A DNA stretch of 64,000 bases from QVMM01 sp047030855. GTDB taxonomy: Bacteria > Bacteroidota > Bacteroidia > Bacteroidales > Dysgonomonadaceae. The DNA lies in assembly GCA_047030855.1 (NCBI GenBank), contig JBKYIJ010000008.1:2356001-2420000 (forward strand), written 5' to 3'. Under the pieces are notes generated by a model. That model made no database searches, was not told the origin of the DNA, and saw only the letters and a program-made list of their open reading frames with translations. Both the position numbers and the translations under genes were made by a program. Of the stretch, positions 45,938 to 55,128 are shown one piece after another (position 1 is the stretch's first letter; each line of letters begins with the position of its first letter).

Positions 45938-46407
45938 ATGAATACGATTAGAGATAGGATTCGGGAGATTATTGAAGCAGAAAATATAACGCCAGCCAAA
46001 TTTGCCGATAATTTGGATATAGGGCGTGCCGTCATTTCCCACATATTAAATGGAAGAAATAATGCGAGCCTCGATGTCATAATGAAGATCTTGGCAGTTA
46101 TGCCTCAGATCAATTCCGATTGGCTTCTTACGGGAAAAGGTTTAATGTATTTAGATGGTGCAAAAAAGAATAATTCTGTGAGAGACATTCAACAAGATTT
46201 ATTTTCTGATAATTCGATAAATCAAAACAATCAACCAGAAAAAAGATGAATACCGCAATCTGGATGACTTAAAGAGCAATGGAATTCACAGTAAATATTC
46301 CGATAATGAGGTTAATAACTGTGATAAAAGATATGAAAAAAAAAATATCGAAGATAATAATTTATTATACAGACAATACTTATCAGTCATTTGATCCCGA
46401 AAAATAA
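45938..46407 (+). pseudogene. XRE-family transcriptional regulator, C-terminal half frameshifted
   Basis: The first 103 codons encode a helix-turn-helix of the XRE type (PAKFADNLDIGRAVISHILN, then NNASLDVIMKILAVMPQINS and DWLLTGKGLMYL). Homologues in Bacteroidales have a C-terminal tail ending in a phrase like IMIFFSDNTYQTFxPE; here that tail exists in other frames: PEKKDEYRNLDDLKSNGIHS continuing to KRYEKK, then SKIIIYYTDNTYQSFDPEK and a stop at 46407. The joins are an A6 run (46239-46244) and an A10 run (46336-46345). If the frames are real, a truncated 103-residue DNA-binding form is made. The function is unknown; it lies alone upstream of pyrK. Confidence 0.75.
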
Positions 46408-46485
46408 ATTACTATACAAATTTTACTTTCATATTTCTATGTTTTCATTTAACTTTGAACCATAAAATATGATAATATACAGTAA

Positions 46486-47271
46486 ATGAAAAAAATGCTT
46501 GATCTGGTGGTTGTAAGCAATATTCGACTTAACCGGAATCATTGTCTGATAAAACTGACTACTTTAGATAAAAGCCCTATTCCTGATATACTTCCCGGAC
46601 AATTTGTCGAAGTCAGAGTAAATAACACTGATAAAGCCTTTCTTCGTCGTCCTATTTCGGCTAATTATTTTGATAAATCGAGAAATGAATTGTGGTTATT
46701 GATTCAAGTCGTAGGCAAAGGAACTTTACAATTATCACAATTAGAAAAAAACGGAAAAGTTAATTTGTTAATTCCTCTTGGTAACATATTCTCTATTCCT
46801 CAGGTATTCAATGCTAATGACAAACTATTGTTGGTCGGCGGAGGCGTAGGTATTGCGCCTATGTTGTATCTGGGAAGTATGTTAAAAGAAAAAGGTTACA
46901 ATCCTGTTTTCTTATTAGGGGCACGCTCTAAAGACGATTTACTCCAGATAGAGGAATTCAGTAAATATGGTGAAGTATTTTGTACAACGGAGGATGGTTC
47001 TTATGGTGAGAAAGGATACGTAACAGATCACTCGATCTTACAGAATAAAATTTTTTCTCGGATATACTCTTGTGGACCTAAACCAATGATGGTTGCTGTT
47101 GCAAAATATGCTCATAAAGCAGATATTGATTGCGAGGTTTCTCTTGAAAATACAATGGCTTGCGGTTTTGGTGCATGCTTGTGCTGTGTAGAGAACACTC
47201 AAAAAGGAAATACTTGTGTTTGTACGGAAGGCCCTGTTTTTAATACAAAAGTTTTGAAATGGATAGATTAA
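46486..47271 (+). CDS. pyrK: Dihydroorotate dehydrogenase electron-transfer subunit
   Basis: 261 residues. A flavin-binding domain (FLRRPISANYFD, the RxPxS/T FAD motif) is followed by an NAD-binding region (LLLVGGGVGIAPMLYLG) and a C-terminal 2Fe-2S site with four cysteines (MACGFGACLCCVENTQKGNT then CVCTEGPVF). PyrK carries electrons from the PyrD active site to NAD. It overlaps pyrD by 13 bases, so the two subunits are translationally coupled. It contains an intact A7 run (46745-46751). Confidence 0.96.
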   Translation: MKKMLDLVVVSNIRLNRNHCLIKLTTLDKSPIPDILPGQFVEVRVNNTDKAFLRRPISANYFDKSRNELWLLIQVVGKGTLQLSQLEKNGKVNLLIPLGNIFSIPQVFNANDKLLLVGGGVGIAPMLYLGSMLKEKGYNPVFLLGARSKDDLLQIEEFSKYGEVFCTTEDGSYGEKGYVTDHSILQNKIFSRIYSCGPKPMMVAVAKYAHKADIDCEVSLENTMACGFGACLCCVENTQKGNTCVCTEGPVFNTKVLKWID

Positions 47272-48173
47272 AAATAGATATTGCAGGATTGCAATTAAAA
47301 AATCCTGTGATGACAGCGTCAGGGACATTCGGGTACGGCAAAGAATATACGGACTTCATAGATATTAATAAACTGGGTGGAATATTCGTAAAAGGTACAA
47401 CTTTACATCCACGGGAAGGAAATAATTATCCGCGTATGGCTGAAACTCCCGCAGGTATGTTGAATGCTGTGGGACTTCAAAATAAAGGAGTTGATTGTTT
47501 TATATCAGATATATATCCCGAAATAAAGGGTTTTGATACAAACGTTATAGTTAATGTATCGGGTTCAACGATTGAGGATTATGTAGAATGTGCCGCAAAA
47601 TTGATTGACTTGGATAAAATACCTGCCATTGAACTGAATATATCCTGTCCGAATGTCAAAGAAGGCGGTATGGCTTTCGGGACTTCCGCCTGTTCGGCAG
47701 CCGAAGTGGTGAAAGCCGTTCGTAAGGTTTATCCTAAAACTCTTATTGTAAAACTGTCACCAAATGTGACAGACATAACCGAAATTGCCAGAGCCGTTGA
47801 AGCTGAGGGTGCTGACAGTATATCTCTGATCAATACCCTGTTAGGAATGGCTATTGATGTGGAAAAAAGAAAACCTGTATTGTCGACTGTCACAGGCGGC
47901 TTATCAGGACCTTGCGTAAAACCGGTGGCTGTCAGGATGGTATGGCAGACGTATAATGCGGTAAAAATACCTATTATCGGAATGGGTGGAATTTCCTGCT
48001 GGCAGGATGCCGTAGAGTTTATATTGGCAGGGGCATCTGCCGTTCAGATAGGTACATATAATTTTATTGATCCTGCTATTTCAATCAAAGTTATAGACGG
48101 GATATCAGACTATATGGAAAGACATCGTATAGACAATGTCAAAAATCTGGTCGGAAACTTAAATATTATGTAA
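47259..48173 (+). CDS. pyrD: Dihydroorotate dehydrogenase, class 1B catalytic subunit
   Basis: 304 residues, an FMN TIM barrel. Seen are MTASGTFGYGKEYTDFID, the FMN/orotate loop NAVGLQNKGVD, the catalytic Cys in ELNISCPNVKEGGMAFG, KLSPNVTDITEIARAVE, and the C-terminal phosphate site PIIGMGGISCWQDAVEFILA. Together with PyrK it forms the heterotetramer that oxidises dihydroorotate to orotate in pyrimidine synthesis. The stop codon overlaps the next gene's start. Confidence 0.97.
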   Translation: MDRLKIDIAGLQLKNPVMTASGTFGYGKEYTDFIDINKLGGIFVKGTTLHPREGNNYPRMAETPAGMLNAVGLQNKGVDCFISDIYPEIKGFDTNVIVNVSGSTIEDYVECAAKLIDLDKIPAIELNISCPNVKEGGMAFGTSACSAAEVVKAVRKVYPKTLIVKLSPNVTDITEIARAVEAEGADSISLINTLLGMAIDVEKRKPVLSTVTGGLSGPCVKPVAVRMVWQTYNAVKIPIIGMGGISCWQDAVEFILAGASAVQIGTYNFIDPAISIKVIDGISDYMERHRIDNVKNLVGNLNIM

Positions 48174-48781
48174 TGAAAAATTGTATCTTAATACTTTTTG
48201 CTTTAGCATGTGTGTTTTCTTCTTGTCAGGAGAAGAAAAAGGTTGATACAGGAACAATTAAAGAAAAAGAATATACAAGTGATGAAATCGGATGGACTAT
48301 TGAAATTCCTGATGGCTGGAGAGTAACGAACATCGATCAACGCAATGCGTTAAATGAAAAGGGTAAAGGTGCTATACAGGATGCAATAGGCGTAGAGATA
48401 GATGCCAGCGAACTGAAAAACTTAATAGGGTTTCAGAAAAACCGTTTCAACATTTTTATATCGACGATAGAACCTTTTGTTGAAGAATATTTGGGGGAAT
48501 GGCTTGAAAATAATAAAACCGTGAACGAAATAGTGATTGAAACGTTCAGGCAGAACGGTATCAATCCGACTGTTTTAGACAGTAAGGTGGAAAATGTAGG
48601 CGGAATTGATTTCCAAGTAAATCAAACTATTATTGAATTACCTGATAATAATAAGTTAACTCAAATTATGTATTCCGCACTTATAAATAATTATGATTTC
48701 GGTGCAACAATTAGTTATACAAACCCCAAATATGGCGAAGAGATGTTGAATGCTTTTAGGAGATCAAAATTTAAAAAATAA
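48173..48781 (+). CDS. Lipoprotein, PsbP/DUF-type, unknown function
   Basis: 202 residues. The signal ends in the lipobox FSSC (MKNCILILFALACVFSSCQE), followed by a charged linker and a single beta-sandwich-like domain that opens IGWTIEIPDGWRVTNID. This pattern (a hydrophobic strand, then PxxW) is common to many small lipoproteins related to the PsbP fold. It overlaps pyrD by one base and precedes the DUF4105 gene by 3 bases, so it is in the pyrKD transcript, although a link to pyrimidine synthesis is unlikely. Confidence 0.75.
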   Translation: MKNCILILFALACVFSSCQEKKKVDTGTIKEKEYTSDEIGWTIEIPDGWRVTNIDQRNALNEKGKGAIQDAIGVEIDASELKNLIGFQKNRFNIFISTIEPFVEEYLGEWLENNKTVNEIVIETFRQNGINPTVLDSKVENVGGIDFQVNQTIIELPDNNKLTQIMYSALINNYDFGATISYTNPKYGEEMLNAFRRSKFKK

Positions 48782-48784
48782 CCG

Positions 48785-49986
48785 ATGATTCTTAAGCGTT
48801 TATATTTTGTTTTATTACTATTACTTGTATCAATAGCAGGTAAATCGCAAATCGTTTTAAGCGATTCCGCAAAAGTTAGTCTGCTTACAAGTTCATCTTG
48901 GGATCAGGAAATATATGCTTTGTTCGGACATACAGCCGTTCGGGTAAATGATCCGTTGAACAATATTGATTATGTCTTTAATTACGGAGTATTTGATTTT
49001 AATACACCTAATTTTATATTTAGGTTTGTAAAAGGCGAAACGGACTATATGCTGGCTGCTACCGACTTTCGGTATTATTTGGCGGAATACCGGATGAGAG
49101 AAGTAGAAGTGACAGAACAAATCTTTAATTTGTCTCAAAAAGAGAAACAACATATATGGGATGCGCTCTGCATAAATGCAATGCCTCAAAACAGAGTATA
49201 TCGTTACAATTTCTTTTTCGATAACTGCGCAACTCGTCCCAGAGATTTGATAGAGAATAATATCGAGGGAACCGTTCAATATACGTTAACTAATAAAAAT
49301 CAGACTTTCAGGGACTTGGTTCATGAATGCGTAAATAAAAAGCCTTGGGTGGAATTTGGGATAGATTTGGTAATAGGGAGCGGAGCCGACAGGCTGGCTA
49401 CTGATAGAGAAAAGATGTTCTTACCTGAATACTTAAAAAAATGCCTATACAGGATCAACTGTGAAATATACGGATGGTTTCGGAAAGAACTTGATATACA
49501 ATGAGCAAATTATAATACAGGGGGAAAGGGAATGAAAATAAGAATGCTGTCAATTATCCGCTTGTTACAGGTGTTATACTATTATTAGTGACAATAGTAA
49601 TTTCTCTTTTTACTTACCGAAATAAGATGATATTTGCAGGGAAGTTATTTGATACCTTTTTGTTTATAGTAGCCGGTTTCGCCGGATGTATAATTTTCTT
49701 TCTGATGTTCTTTTCCGAACATCCCTGTACCAGTCCGAATTGGAACATTATATGGCTGAATCCTCTTCAGTTTATTGTTGCATTTTTATTTTTCGCAAAT
49801 TGTTTGTCAAAGTATATTTATTACTATCATTTTATTAACTTTGCGGTTCTAAGTTTGTTCCTTATAGGTTGGGTGTTTATTCCACAACAGATGGAACTGG
49901 CTTTTCTTCCTTATGTATTATCAATTTGGATCCGTTCTGGTACAAATTTTGTACATTATAAGAGGAAGTTGATTAGAATTAAGTAA
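48785..49986 (+). pseudogene. DUF4105 (Lnb N-terminal periplasmic) membrane protein, frameshifted
   Basis: The N-terminal frame encodes a signal peptide and the DUF4105 domain: YALFGHTAVRVNDPLNNIDY, VFNYGVFDFNTPNFIFRFVK, and YNFFFDNCATRPRDLIENNI with conserved His and Cys. At an A7 run (49435-49441) the frame shifts: the expected continuation KNAYTGSTVKYTDGFGKNLI lies in the next frame, and the formal last 24 codons are not native. A second shift near 49530 leads to the membrane part (NYPLVTGVILLLVTIVISLF, then about four membrane segments to 49986). The restored protein would be about 400 residues with a periplasmic, possibly hydrolytic domain and a membrane anchor, as in related Bacteroidota proteins. 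Confidence 0.82.
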
Positions 49987-51558
49987 ATGATAAGAATATT
50001 AACATCATTAGTTGCCGTATTAACTGTCGTTTCAGTCAATTCACAAACAACATTGAAAGAAACTCCGAAGCTGGTTGTCGGCATTACGATAGATCAGTTA
50101 CGGGGAGATTATCTTGAGTTGTTTCAGCCGAATTTCACTGAAGGAGGTTTTAAACGACTTTTGAACGGTGGACTGGTATATAAAAATATAAAATTTGATT
50201 TCCCTGACATAAATGCAGCTGCGGCTATCGCAACTATTTATACGGGAGCAAATCCTTTTTATCATGGTATTACGGATTATTCGGCATATAGCATTGACAA
50301 GGGAAAGATATTACCCATATTTGGTGATGACAGTTATTTAGGTAATTACACACAGGAGAAGATGTCTCCGAAGGCTTTAAAAGTTTCGACTATAACAGAC
50401 GAACTAAGAATAGCCTCTTTGGGTTTTTCGGAAATATACTCTTTTGCTCCCAATGCTGCGGAAGCGTTAATAACATCGAGTAATGCAGGAAACACGGCAT
50501 ATTGGCTTGATGACTATACAGGAAAATGGGCAACTTCGACTTATTATAAAAATTTTCACTGGACTGTTGATCAGGAAAACAGAAACAGTGTTTATTCAAC
50601 TTCATTAGGCTCTTTGTCATGGAAGCCTTTATTGTCAGCCCAGCGATACAATGCTTTTCCTTATACGGCGACAAATACGGCTTTTCAACATTTGTTCGAT
50701 TCTTATTCACTGGTTAAGAAAACACCTCTGACAAACGATTATGTTTGCAGTACAGGACTACAATTTGTCTCTAAAGCAGATTTAGGGAAACGAAGTTATC
50801 CCGATTTTCTTTCGTTTGCGTTCTATTTAGGAAATTACCCGAAAGCAGTCAATAAGAATTATTCCATCGAGATACAAGATGCTTATGTCAGATTAGACAG
50901 AAACATCGAGCAATTATTGAATGATCTGGATAAATCCGTAGGGCTTAACAATGTTCTGATATTCGTATCTTCTACGGGATATTATGATGCGGATGATTTA
51001 TATCCTGCTGATATAAATATGCCCGATGGCGTGTTTTATACAAACCGATGCGAGGCATTGCTCAATATGTACCTCATGGCGATTTACGGAAAAGAGCAAT
51101 GGGTAGATAAAATTTATAATAATCAGGTATTCCTCAACAGGAAACTTATTCAGAATAAAAATCTCGATATTGTCGATTTCCAAAATAAAGTAGCTGATTT
51201 TATTGTTCAGTTTACAGGAGTTCAGGATGTTGCGACATCTATGCAATTGTTGACTGCAAAAGCCAATGACAATATGATTCGCTACAAAAACATCTACAAC
51301 AAGGATGTTTCGGGCGATGTGTTTTTTGAGATTCAACCCGGGTACAGGATTGTAAATGAACAGGATGCCGCAAAACAAGAAAAAAGAGTAAGGGAAACGG
51401 CTGTTGCTGCTCCTGTTGTCTTTTTCGGATATTCGATAAAACCCCAGAAAATTTACAGAACAATAGACGCTACCGAAATAGCGCCGACTGTAAGCCATAT
51501 TTTGAGGATAAGGGCTCCAAATGCTTCTAAATCGCAGGTTTTGCCTGAATTTTTATAA
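49987..51558 (+). CDS. Alkaline phosphatase-superfamily protein, probably catalytically dead
   Basis: 523 residues with a signal peptide and the overall sequence of PafA-type phosphatases (KLVVGITIDQLRGDYLELFQ, GGFKRLLNGGLVYKN, ATIYTGANPFYHGI, NAGNTAYWLDDYTGKW). The active-site positions are gone. The nucleophile loop, normally TxxPGHAS/T, reads INAAAAIATIYTG. The metal-binding DxxxH after SFA is missing (LSFAFYLGNYPKA). The usual TADHG is VSSTGYYDADD, and the late His is lost at APVVFFGYSI. The fold is kept, so a binding or scaffolding role is likely. It ends 38 bases before secA. Confidence 0.85.
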   Translation: MIRILTSLVAVLTVVSVNSQTTLKETPKLVVGITIDQLRGDYLELFQPNFTEGGFKRLLNGGLVYKNIKFDFPDINAAAAIATIYTGANPFYHGITDYSAYSIDKGKILPIFGDDSYLGNYTQEKMSPKALKVSTITDELRIASLGFSEIYSFAPNAAEALITSSNAGNTAYWLDDYTGKWATSTYYKNFHWTVDQENRNSVYSTSLGSLSWKPLLSAQRYNAFPYTATNTAFQHLFDSYSLVKKTPLTNDYVCSTGLQFVSKADLGKRSYPDFLSFAFYLGNYPKAVNKNYSIEIQDAYVRLDRNIEQLLNDLDKSVGLNNVLIFVSSTGYYDADDLYPADINMPDGVFYTNRCEALLNMYLMAIYGKEQWVDKIYNNQVFLNRKLIQNKNLDIVDFQNKVADFIVQFTGVQDVATSMQLLTAKANDNMIRYKNIYNKDVSGDVFFEIQPGYRIVNEQDAAKQEKRVRETAVAAPVVFFGYSIKPQKIYRTIDATEIAPTVSHILRIRAPNASKSQVLPEFL

Positions 51559-51596
51559 AAATCGTTTATTAAGTAACAAAGAAAGAAAAATATAAT

Positions 51597-54500
51597 ATGG
51601 GATTAAATGATATTTTAGCCAAGTTTTTTGGTAATAAATCACAACGCGACTTAAGGGAAATTAATCCTTATGTCGAAAAAATAAAGGAGGTTTACCCTTC
51701 AATAGAACAGCTGTCCAATGATGGTTTACGGGCTAAAAGTACCGAATTAAGGCAAAAAGTACAGGATTACGTATCGGAAGAGCGTAATAAAGTCAACGAA
51801 CTTAAAAGTCAGATAGAAGAGCTCGAAATAGATCAACGTGAAGATGTCTGGAACGAAATAGATAAACTTGAAAAAGAGATTACCGAAAAATACGAAGTGA
51901 TACTTGATGAAGTATTACCCGAAGCTTTTTCGGTGGTAAAAGATACTGCGCGTCGTCTTGCTCAAAACGAAGAAATTGAAGTCACAGCCAATGAGTTTGA
52001 TAAAGAGTTGGCATTGGAACACGATTTCGTTTATATAGACGGGGATAAAGCCATTTATAAAAATCATTGGGTTGCAGGTGGTAATGAAATCACTTGGGAC
52101 ATGATTCATTATGACGTTCAGCTTTTTGGTGGAGTAGTTCTTCATAAAGGAAAAATTGCCGAAATGGCTACCGGGGAAGGTAAAACATTAGTTGCTACAC
52201 TCCCTGTGTTCCTTAATGCCTTGACAGGAAACGGAGTCCATGTCGTTACAGTCAATGATTATCTGTCAAAACGTGACTCCGAATGGATGGGACCATTGTA
52301 TATGTTTCATGGATTATCGGTAGATTGTATAGACAAGCATCAGCCAAACTCCGAGGCTCGCCGTAAAGCTTATGCCGCAGACATCACATTCGGAACAAAT
52401 AACGAATTTGGATTCGATTATCTGCGTGATAATATGGCAATAAGCCCTTCCGACTTGGTACAAAGAAAACATAACTATGCTATTGTCGACGAGGTGGACT
52501 CCGTATTAATAGATGATGCGCGTACGCCGTTGATAATTTCAGGACCTATTCCAAAAGGCGAGGAACAGATGTTCGACGAATATCGTCCGAGAGTGGAGGT
52601 TATAGTTAAAGCACAAAGAGATTTGTGTACCAGATTATTGGCGGAAGCTAAAACAAAAATGGCATCTGACGATAAGAAAGTACAGGAAGAAGGAGCTCTT
52701 TTGTTGTTCCGTTCCTATAAAGGATTGCCTAAAAGCAAACCTTTAATTAAGTTTTTAAGCGAACCGGGCATTAAAGCTGCCATGCTTAAAACGGAAGAGT
52801 TTTACATGTCTGAACAAATGCGTAATATGCATATTGTTACGGATGAACTCTATTTTACGATTGATGAGAAAAACAATAGTATTGAACTGACTGATAAGGG
52901 TATAGATTTGCTTACTGGTAATTCAGACGATCCGCAATTTTTCGTGTTGCCCGATATAGGCAGTCAGGTTGCGGAACTGGAAAATTCAAATCTTTCCGAT
53001 GAAGAGAAAGCTGAGAAAAAAGATGAATTAACGCAGAATTACTCTATAAAATCGGAACGACTTCATACTGTTAACCAACTTCTTAAAGCATATACTTTAT
53101 TCGAAAGAGATGATGAATATGTTGTCATGGACAATAAGGTAATGATTGTTGATGAGCAAACAGGTCGTATTATGGACGGACGCCGTTATTCTGACGGACT
53201 CCACCAAGCCATTGAAGCAAAAGAACGTGTGAAAGTTGAAGCTGCCACACAAACCTTTGCGACAATTACGCTGCAAAACTATTTCCGTATGTATCACAAG
53301 CTTGCGGGTATGACAGGTACGGCCGAAACAGAAGCAGGAGAATTTTGGGACATCTATAAACTCGATGTTGTCGTAATTCCTACAAACAGACCTATTGCCC
53401 GAAATGATATGAACGACCGTATATATAAAACAAAGCGTGAAAAATATACGGCTGTAATAGAAGAAATAGAAGAACTGATAAATAATGGTCGTCCCGTTTT
53501 GGTGGGTACAACTTCGGTAGAAATATCCGAGTTACTAAGCAGAATGCTTACCCTTCGTAAGATTAAGCATAATGTACTGAATGCAAAGCTGCATCAGAAA
53601 GAAGCTGAAATCGTGGCGCATGCAGGACAGCCAAGTACTGTTACGATTGCAACAAACATGGCAGGACGTGGTACTGATATCAAACTGACACCTGAAGTAA
53701 AAGAAGCAGGAGGTTTGGCTATCATTGGTACGGAAAGACACGAATCTCGTCGTGTCGACCGTCAGTTGAGAGGACGTGCCGGACGTCAGGGAGATCCGGG
53801 ATCTTCTGTGTTCTTCGTTTCTCTTGAAGATGATTTGATGCGTCTGTTTGCAAGTGACCGTATTGCCCGATGGATGGACAGAATGGGCTTCAAGGAAGGA
53901 GAAGTGCTGGAACACAATATGTTGAGTAAGTCTGTTGAACGTGCTCAGAAGAAAGTTGAAGAAAATAACTTCGGTATCCGTAAACGACTTTTGGAATATG
54001 ACGATGTTATGAACTCTCAACGTGAGGTGATTTATAAACGTCGTCGTCACGCATTAATGGGTGAACGTATTGGAATAGATATTCTGAATATGTACTATGA
54101 CGCGTCCGTAGCGCTGATAGAGCAATATTACGACAGTCAGGATTATGAAGGCTTAAAGATTGACCTTCTGAGGATTATGGCACTTGATTGTCCGTTTGAC
54201 GAATCTACGTTCAAATCGGAAAAAGCGGAAAAGCTTGTCGATATGCTTTATGATGCAGCAGTTCAGGGATTCAAAAAGAAAATGGATCGTTTAACCGAAA
54301 TTGCCAATCCTGTCATTAAAGATGTTTATGAGCATCAAGGAGATAAATATGAAAATATTTTGATACCTATTACAGACGGTAAACGTATCTACAATATTTC
54401 CTGCAATCTTAAAGAGGCTTATGATACCGGTTCGAAAGGAGTGATCAAGGCTTTTGAAAAATCAATTCTGTTGCATACGATTGATGAACAGTGGAAGGAT

Positions 54501-54911
54501 CACCTTCGTGAAATGGACGATTTACGCCATTCGGTTCAGAATGCAAGTTACGAACAAAAAGATCCGCTGTTGATATATAAACTCGAGTCGTTTAATTTGT
54601 TTAAAACAATGGTTAACGTAATCAACCGTAAAGCCGTTGCTATATTGATGCGTGCCCAGATACCCGTACGGGAACCGGAAGAGGTTCGTCAGGCTGCTCC
54701 TGAAGCAAAAACGGATTACAGCCGTTATCGTACCGAAAAATCGGAGATTCCAGACGGAAACACTCAAGGGCAACAACAGCAAGGAGGACAGGAAAATGCA
54801 ACTCCGAAGCAAATGCCTATAAAGGTGGATAAAAAGCCGGGACGGAATGATCCTTGTTTTTGCGGAAGTGGTAAGAAATATAAAAATTGTCACGGAAGAA
54901 ACGATATATAA
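51597..54911 (+). CDS. secA: SecA preprotein translocase ATPase
   Basis: 1,104 residues, longer than E. coli SecA (901), as usual in Bacteroidota. Seen are Walker A EMATGEGKTLVATLP, DEAD-type motif VDEVDSVLIDDARTPLIISG, TVNDYLSKRDSEWMG, the preprotein-binding domain, AGMTGTAETEAGEF, the second RecA domain NMAGRGTDIKL and RQLRGRAGRQGDPG, a helical wing, and a C-terminal zinc-binding SEC-C tail (PGRNDPCFCGSGKKYKNCHG). It drives secretion through SecYEG. The family-specific insertion lies around residues 340-480. No frameshift in 3.3 kb. Confidence 0.98.
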   Translation: MGLNDILAKFFGNKSQRDLREINPYVEKIKEVYPSIEQLSNDGLRAKSTELRQKVQDYVSEERNKVNELKSQIEELEIDQREDVWNEIDKLEKEITEKYEVILDEVLPEAFSVVKDTARRLAQNEEIEVTANEFDKELALEHDFVYIDGDKAIYKNHWVAGGNEITWDMIHYDVQLFGGVVLHKGKIAEMATGEGKTLVATLPVFLNALTGNGVHVVTVNDYLSKRDSEWMGPLYMFHGLSVDCIDKHQPNSEARRKAYAADITFGTNNEFGFDYLRDNMAISPSDLVQRKHNYAIVDEVDSVLIDDARTPLIISGPIPKGEEQMFDEYRPRVEVIVKAQRDLCTRLLAEAKTKMASDDKKVQEEGALLLFRSYKGLPKSKPLIKFLSEPGIKAAMLKTEEFYMSEQMRNMHIVTDELYFTIDEKNNSIELTDKGIDLLTGNSDDPQFFVLPDIGSQVAELENSNLSDEEKAEKKDELTQNYSIKSERLHTVNQLLKAYTLFERDDEYVVMDNKVMIVDEQTGRIMDGRRYSDGLHQAIEAKERVKVEAATQTFATITLQNYFRMYHKLAGMTGTAETEAGEFWDIYKLDVVVIPTNRPIARNDMNDRIYKTKREKYTAVIEEIEELINNGRPVLVGTTSVEISELLSRMLTLRKIKHNVLNAKLHQKEAEIVAHAGQPSTVTIATNMAGRGTDIKLTPEVKEAGGLAIIGTERHESRRVDRQLRGRAGRQGDPGSSVFFVSLEDDLMRLFASDRIARWMDRMGFKEGEVLEHNMLSKSVERAQKKVEENNFGIRKRLLEYDDVMNSQREVIYKRRRHALMGERIGIDILNMYYDASVALIEQYYDSQDYEGLKIDLLRIMALDCPFDESTFKSEKAEKLVDMLYDAAVQGFKKKMDRLTEIANPVIKDVYEHQGDKYENILIPITDGKRIYNISCNLKEAYDTGSKGVIKAFEKSILLHTIDEQWKDHLREMDDLRHSVQNASYEQKDPLLIYKLESFNLFKTMVNVINRKAVAILMRAQIPVREPEEVRQAAPEAKTDYSRYRTEKSEIPDGNTQGQQQQGGQENATPKQMPIKVDKKPGRNDPCFCGSGKKYKNCHGRNDI

Positions 54912-54934
54912 TATAAGTTATTAAGTATAGATAA

Positions 54935-54964
54935 AAGAGGATAAATTAACTAATTTATCCTCTT
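54935..54964 (+). terminator. Terminator of secA
   Basis: The arms AAGAGGATAAATTA and TAATTTATCCTCTT are perfect and followed by T residues; this lies 24 bases after the secA stop. Confidence 0.88.
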
Positions 54965-55128
54965 TGTTATTAATTGGTAAAAATGTAGTAATAATCATTG
55001 TTTTTTCGGTTTTAATAGTTTCATAAAAACAAACAAATATGTATCTTAGCATTAATTTTGCATATTGAAATACTATTTATATTTAACACATTAAATCGCA
55101 GTAGATTTTTGTATAGAAAGAAATAATA

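Noticed and set aside
53535..54050. A 171-codon minus-strand frame inside secA
   Set aside because: It covers conserved SecA motifs on the other strand and has no family features.
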